Shown piece after piece: positions 57,984-62,000 of a stretch of 62,000 nucleotides of DNA. The position numbers and the translations under genes were made by a program. The notes beneath the pieces are model-generated. The model was not told where the DNA came from. It saw only the letters and a program-made list of their open reading frames with translations, and made no database searches. Origin of the DNA: Zygnema cylindricum (Eukaryota; Streptophyta; Zygnematophyceae; Zygnematales; Zygnemataceae). Numbering within the stretch: the first letter of the stretch is position 1; every line of letters starts with the position of its first letter. Location: NCBI GenBank assembly GCA_037447655.1, contig JBBHKE010000705.1, forward strand, positions 1 to 62,000. Reading direction: 5' to 3'.

Positions 57984-58793
57984 TGTTCATCGCCATTCCT
58001 CTTCTGTCGGTGGTGGAGGTGGGGTCATCGGACGCCGAACCCGTGGAATTTCGCATAAACGGACTCGCCTCACACGAACATTTCGGAACTTATGTAGAAC
58101 CGCGGTACGCGCCTTGCGCAAAGCTATTACCTTTGGAGTTCTTCGACAATACTTTAGGACGTTGTATAGACGAGGGTCCCACGGATGGTAAAGCCGCAAT
58201 AGGTGGGGAACATTCACGCGATACCCGCGGTCATCATGAACAATCCATGAATGCCGTGGATCCGCCGAATTGAATTGCCGTATGTGGGCGAACGTCGAGC
58301 CTCGGTCGTCACCGTCGATGAAGAGCCACGTCGGATGAGCGGGAACATTTGGGGGGATGTCTAGAATCCCCGGTCGCGGATTTTCCCTTGGGTTTAGGGA
58401 GCGAGGTTCACCATACCTCCAATGTTCAGGCCATTCGGCAACCGGAATGAAGTGCTCGACGCGAGGCACAAAACTGTCCATGTCCTCCTCTCCCGTGGGA
58501 GGAGGAAAAAACCAATCAGGATCCTCAACTCGGTAGGGAGCTTGAGGACCCGGATTTCCCAACACAACGCCTCTCTCCCTATTTGGTGATGGAGGCACCT
58601 CAAACACGTCGTCATCATCCGCGTATTCATCCTCTTGTTGTTGTCCCTCGCTATCCGGACTTTGCTCGTCCTCGGTGGCGGGCTCATCCATATCCTTCCA
58701 TACCTGAATATCCGTGGGATGTTCTTCCTCGGGGGCTAGATTCTCAACCGGCGGTTCCTCCTCATCCACAATGCTCTCATCGCTAGAAGAAGT
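57984..58793 (-). CDS. Acidic/proline-rich protein of unknown function, 5'-truncated by an LTR
   Basis: On the minus strand the frame is open from the LTR border at 58793 to TGA at 57986-57984, about 269 residues. The N-terminal third is very acidic (SSSDESIVDEEEPP.., then EDEYADDDDVFEVPPSP). The middle is Pro/Trp-rich (DPDWFFPPPTGEE, AEWPEHWRYGEP). The C-terminal third is Arg-rich (RRTPKVIALRKAR, NVRVRRVRL), ending in a PPPPPTEEEWR tail. GC content is well above local average. No family is recognised. It lies in the same orientation as the transposase and beside its subterminal repeats, so it may be a second gene of that transposon. Its start was cut off by the young LTR element at 58795. 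Confidence 0.55.
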
Positions 58794-58996
58794 GTGTTGA
58801 AATTTATGTATTTTCTAGGTCTGTGTTGGAAAAATAAATAGAGTGTTGAAAAGAGGTGACTAATAGTTCACTTCTATATTTTAGTTAGAATGTAAAGAGA
58901 GAGTAAGAGAGGACCAAAGGCACGCCATGGTTGCCGCATCATCTAGAAGGAGGATCAATGAATTAGAAAGTATTTTACTAGTTTTAGCAAAATACT

Positions 58997-59070
58997 GCCG
59001 CCGACCGGATTTGAACCGGGGTCTGTAGGCTACTACATAGACCAACACTTTATCCATTAAGTTACTTACG
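58997..59070 (-). other. tRNA-like block inside LTR
   Basis: On the minus strand, TAACTTAATGGATAAAG (A-box-like, with D-arm shape) and CGGTTCAAATCCGG (B box in a T-arm-like hairpin) flank a hairpin GGTCTATGTAG..CTACAGACC. Acceptor strands do not pair, so it is not a normal tRNA. Confidence 0.55.
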
Positions 59071-59490
59071 AAAAGATACACGTGACGGGTTTCATAAATA
59101 TATAAACAATAACGAAACAGCTAATTAACAGCAGACTAACCAAAATGAGCAATTTCTGCATGTACGCGAATCTGAACCGTGTAAAATATGTTTTGATCGG
59201 ACGGCCGGCATTATAGCCGCCACGCGAAGTGGGCTTTTTGGCGGCATACGGATATAGCGTCACGCGGTGCCACGTGGCGCCACATTATTTGATACCGGAG
59301 AAGATGGGAGGAGGAACCATGGCTTCCGATATGACAGGTGTCACCTTGTAGACCTTGTCGTACAATGGTTGTACAATAAGTACATCGCCCATTGTACCTT
59401 CTTGTACTTTATAGTGTTCCTATTGGACTAGGGTTTAATAGTAGGTAGTCGTGAGTAGGCAGACCGAGACTTAGTAATATTTAGGTACCT

Positions 59491-59520
59491 CTCTCTCTAA
59501 GAGAGCTTGTAACTATAAAG
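59491..59520 (+). promoter_or_regulatory. Putative LTR promoter (hairpin plus TATA-like box)
   Basis: CTCTCTCTAAGAGAG is followed 7 bases later by ACTATAAAGG. The pair is conserved in the plus-oriented LTRs at about 33230-33260, 36345-36375 and 38800-38825. The function is inferred from conservation and the TATA-like sequence. Confidence 0.45.
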
Positions 59521-59888
59521 GTCATCTTTGACCAGCCATAACTTAATGCTCGGGTGAGCAAATTCACTGATTCTTTTTGCTGCGGACTCAGGGGAGTCTA
59601 AGCTACACAAGGGTGTAGTCGGTCAGAGTCTTTGCGTGCCAGGGTGGCACTTATTCAGTGGGAAAGTCAAAGTGGGGAATATTGTCCAAAACACATATTG
59701 AAGATTTGAATTTTGTGGTGGAACTGAGCACACAGAAGGTCTTCTCTTCACAGGGGTGAAGGTATATTGGAGTTCTTGTTGTCAAGGGATCATTTATTTG
59801 GGTTTATATCAACTTGGAGTCGGCACTATCTAGATTAGCTTCTTTTGGATCTGCGAATTCTGTGGGCAATGGAGCCCATAGAATTTCA

Positions 59889-59903
59889 GGTTATGGGCCC
59901 ACC
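59889..59903 (+). promoter_or_regulatory. Primer-binding site overlapping gag start
   Basis: GGTTATGGGCCCACC begins on the base after the LTR terminal CA. It is complementary to the initiator tRNA-Met anticodon arm. The ATG at 59893 is the gag start, so primer site and start codon share bases. Confidence 0.75.
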
Positions 59904-61875
59904 ATCTAGGGTGCCTATGTTCGATGGAACAGACTTCACTTATTGGGAGTTTATTATGGAGGGATTGCTTTTCGAGAAGCACTTATGGGGAATTGTTTCG
60001 GGACATGTGAGATGTCCGCCACTTGGCTTTGGAGGAGCTTACTGTGGAGAACCATCTGAGGCTTCCCAGAATATCAACCGGAGTTCAGATGCAACGAAAG
60101 GTGAAGGGAAAAATATTGTGGTGGAAGGGGAAAAAGGGGAGAATGATAAAGGGACACTTATGGTGAGGGGAGCTATGCTCTTCGCCACAGCTCCACTTAG
60201 AGGGGTTGTAAGTAAAACTGAAGAAAATGATAGTAAAATTTGGGAGTATAAAAACACTATAGCAAAACATCTCATACTTAGATATGTGTCTAAGTCCATA
60301 GCTATCACTCTTTTAAGTCATACTAAGTCTTCGGAAATATGGGAAACACTAAGGCAGATTTATAAGAGTGAGACTATTCAGAGGCAGCAGTTAGTAAAAC
60401 AGGAAATAGAGGCCTATGTTTATAAAGGCGGTAATATGATAGAGTTTTGCAATGATATTGCTGCGTTATATGTTGAGCTTGCTAGTGCGGGGTATGTAGA
60501 ATCTGAGGAGAGAAAGATCAATACACTACTCATGAAACTCCCAGATGAGTACGAAAATATCATTAATCGTATGCAGGCAATGGATGGCTCCTCATGGACT
60601 TGGAGCTTTACCATGGGGATAATTCTTGTGAGGGAAAGCACTTTGGAGCTTCGTAGGGGAAGTGAGAGGGTAACTGCCTTTACAGCTGGTGGTGATTGGC
60701 GGAAGCGTGATGAGAGGAACGGTGGTGATTGGCGGAAGCGTGATGAGAGGAACATCGGTGACGAGCGGAAGCGTGATGAGAGGAAGAAAGACGAAGGTAA
60801 ACCTTATCATAACTTTGGTGGAAAGAGAGGGAGAGGAAAAGAAAGGGGAGCTTTGAAAAAGGGTGTTTGCTTCTTTTGTAGGGAACCGGGTCATTATATA
60901 GAGGAATGCCCTTGTTTGGAAGAACTTAGAAGTTCGAATGTGGATGAGGAGGAAGAAAGGGAAGAGGATGAAGAGGATGAAGAAATTTTGGAGCTTCTTC
61001 ACATCGGTAGAATGGAGAAGAGAGAGAAGTACACAGAAATTACACGGAAGCAACGATGTGCTTTTGGAGGTATAAGGGAAGTAAGAGGAAGGGAGGTACT
61101 TGAGGGAGTTAGAAATGATGAGGATGTAAAAGAGTGTAAAAAGTATGACTTAGAAATGAGAAAGTCAAATCTAGGATACATAAATGAAAAAGGGAAAAAT
61201 AAAAATAATGAGGATAATTTTATAAATATTTTGGAAATAGAAAACTGGTTGGAAAGGGAGACTTCAACGGATTTGGAGGAAAGGGGAGAAGTAAAACTAG
61301 AGGGGTTTTTAAAGGATAGGGGAGAAAAGAAATATTTAATGAAAAGTTTAGGGGAGGAGAAATACTTTTTGGGAATCATTATAGAAAGTGAAAGTGGAAA
61401 GAATTCCATGGGAGAGAGTGAGGAAAATTCAGAAAATGGGGTGAGTATCATGGATAAAAATATGAGCTCGGAAGATGTAGATTTTATGAGGAACTTAGTG
61501 GGGAATCTTGATATAACGATAAATATGGGGAGTAATGGGTTTGACATCACTAATGAGAGTGATGGCATTTATGAAGGTGTGCCTGTAAGAGGGTTAGCAT
61601 CTGGGTGTGTGTTGCAGATTGGAGATGGGGCTGGCTGTTTGAATTGCAAGAGGGAAATTGGATTTAGTGAGGATGGAAAAGAAATGAGGTGGATAAAGTA
61701 TTTTCTCGGATTTATGAAAAATGGCATGCAAAATAAATTTTGTGATGTAATTATTATTTCGGTTCATCTAACACACTTCTTTAAATACAAGGGTATTCAC
61801 TTAGAGTTTAATGAGGAGAAAAGAAAGAAGAAAAGGAAAAAGAAGAAAAAAAAAATTGTGTTTAGTGGGAGTTGA
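59893..61875 (+). CDS. Intact Gag fused to RT/RNase H remnants (non-autonomous copia element)
   Basis: A 660-residue uninterrupted frame. Residues ~1-230 are a copia-type Gag core (MFDGTDFTYWEFIMEGLLF, LMKLPDEYENIINRMQ). Residues ~266-300 are a basic tandem (GGDWRKRDERN repeated). A CCHC zinc knuckle, CFFCREPGHYIEEC, begins at ~326, followed by an acidic run. No protease, integrase or RT catalytic site is present. Instead the tail shows EEKYFLGIIIE (~487), matching the EAKYILGIQIE end of RT, and ~566-636 matches RNase H (ASGCVLQIGDGAG, then FCD..I) with most catalytic residues gone. ATG 59893 is chosen because MGPPSRVP is shared by all copies; an in-frame ATG at 59869 inside the LTR is an alternative. 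Gag would form particles; enzymes must come from another element (inference). Confidence 0.85.
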   Translation: MGPPSRVPMFDGTDFTYWEFIMEGLLFEKHLWGIVSGHVRCPPLGFGGAYCGEPSEASQNINRSSDATKGEGKNIVVEGEKGENDKGTLMVRGAMLFATAPLRGVVSKTEENDSKIWEYKNTIAKHLILRYVSKSIAITLLSHTKSSEIWETLRQIYKSETIQRQQLVKQEIEAYVYKGGNMIEFCNDIAALYVELASAGYVESEERKINTLLMKLPDEYENIINRMQAMDGSSWTWSFTMGIILVRESTLELRRGSERVTAFTAGGDWRKRDERNGGDWRKRDERNIGDERKRDERKKDEGKPYHNFGGKRGRGKERGALKKGVCFFCREPGHYIEECPCLEELRSSNVDEEEEREEDEEDEEILELLHIGRMEKREKYTEITRKQRCAFGGIREVRGREVLEGVRNDEDVKECKKYDLEMRKSNLGYINEKGKNKNNEDNFINILEIENWLERETSTDLEERGEVKLEGFLKDRGEKKYLMKSLGEEKYFLGIIIESESGKNSMGESEENSENGVSIMDKNMSSEDVDFMRNLVGNLDITINMGSNGFDITNESDGIYEGVPVRGLASGCVLQIGDGAGCLNCKREIGFSEDGKEMRWIKYFLGFMKNGMQNKFCDVIIISVHLTHFFKYKGIHLEFNEEKRKKKRKKKKKKIVFSGS

Positions 61876-61889
61876 AAAGAAAGTAGACT

Positions 61890-61904
61890 AGAAAATAAGG
61901 GGAG
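61890..61904 (+). promoter_or_regulatory. Polypurine tract of element C
   Basis: AGAAAATAAGGGGAG lies directly before the 3' LTR TG. Equivalents AAAATAATGGGAG (element B) and AATAACGGGAT (minus-strand element) hold the same place, consistent with plus-strand priming in reverse transcription. Confidence 0.7.
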
Positions 61905-62000
61905 TGTTGAAATTTATGTATTTTCTAGGTCTGTGTTGGAAAAATAAATAGAGTGTTGAAAAGAGGTGACTAATAGTTCACTTCTATATTTTAGTTAGAA
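61905..62000 (+). mobile_element. 3' LTR of element C, cut by the window end
   Basis: Begins TGTTGAAATTTATG and matches the first 96 bases of the 5' LTR without a difference. The rest lies beyond the window. Confidence 0.9.

Larger units (their letters stand above)
58795..59888 (+). mobile_element. 5' LTR of young Gag-only copia element C
   Basis: TGTTGAAATT..GAATTTCA, 1,094 bp. All 96 bases of the 3' LTR visible in the window (61905-62000) are identical to it. Internal features, 5' to 3', are TATTTTCTAGGTCT at 58807, an antisense tRNA-like block (58997-59070), five GTAC sites (59360-59407), the hairpin CTCTCTCTAAGAGAG (59491-59505) and a TATA-like ACTATAAAG (59512-59520). The 5-bp left flank is AAGTG. 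Confidence 0.88.

Noticed and set aside
58997-59070. Functional host tRNA gene
   Set aside because: A and B boxes are tRNA-like, but acceptor strands do not pair and the block repeats at the same place in many LTRs, so it is part of the LTR.
60039-61568. Minus-strand open frames over the intact Gag gene
   Set aside because: They are shadows of the 660-residue plus-strand frame and carry no recognisable domain.

Overview
The window is nuclear DNA of a eukaryote. It has GT-AG introns with long pyrimidine tracts, very long microsatellites, spliced gene fragments, many short inverted-repeat transposons (MITE-like) and a dense graveyard of Ty1/copia LTR retrotransposons. There are no operons, ribosome-binding sites or other prokaryotic features. 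The species cannot be named. A green-lineage organism (alga or plant-like) is only a suggestion, because the HOP2 exons look closer to plant than to animal HOP2 and GTAC clusters (the core bound by plant SBP-box factors) recur in the LTRs. The pogo-type transposase and the FUT8-like gene would also fit other algae or protists.

Layout. 0-3 kb: the 3' end of a FUT8-like alpha-1,6-fucosyltransferase gene (two exons, plus strand). 3-10 kb: non-coding DNA with several inverted-repeat elements and a 23-bp array of GACGTC motifs. 10-13 kb: three exons of the meiotic gene HOP2 (plus strand) between TC microsatellites, with an 84-base assembly gap in one intron. 13-23 kb: AT-rich non-coding DNA, MITEs and a roughly 2-kb AACATT/AACATG hexamer array. 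23-25 kb: two probable minus-strand exons of an unrecognised gene inside simple repeats. 25-28.6 kb: MITEs, including a foldback element with arms of about 170 bp.

28.6-50.4 kb and 58.8-62 kb: copia LTR elements. They include two tail-to-tail solo LTRs, a decayed Gag-only element flanked by two LTRs, a truncated element, a degenerate solo LTR, and a 7.5-kb full-domain element (gag-PR-INT-RT-RNaseH, minus strand, 5-bp TSD AAAGG) whose 5' LTR carries a nested LTR. A very young non-autonomous element with an intact 660-aa frame is cut by the window end. Between them, at 54.9-58.8 kb, lie a pogo/CENP-B-type transposase pseudogene flanked by GCGACGA subterminal repeats and an acidic/proline-rich reading frame cut by the young LTR.

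The main unifying observation is the LTR family. Every well-preserved LTR carries an antisense tRNA-like A-box/B-box block about 200 bp from its 5' end. The better-preserved ones I inspected in detail also carry a cluster of 5-6 GTAC sites. Internal regions start with a primer-binding site complementary to the anticodon arm of initiator tRNA-Met, as in Drosophila copia, and this site overlaps the gag start codon. A non-autonomous subfamily encodes Gag fused in frame to the remains of RT and RNase H.
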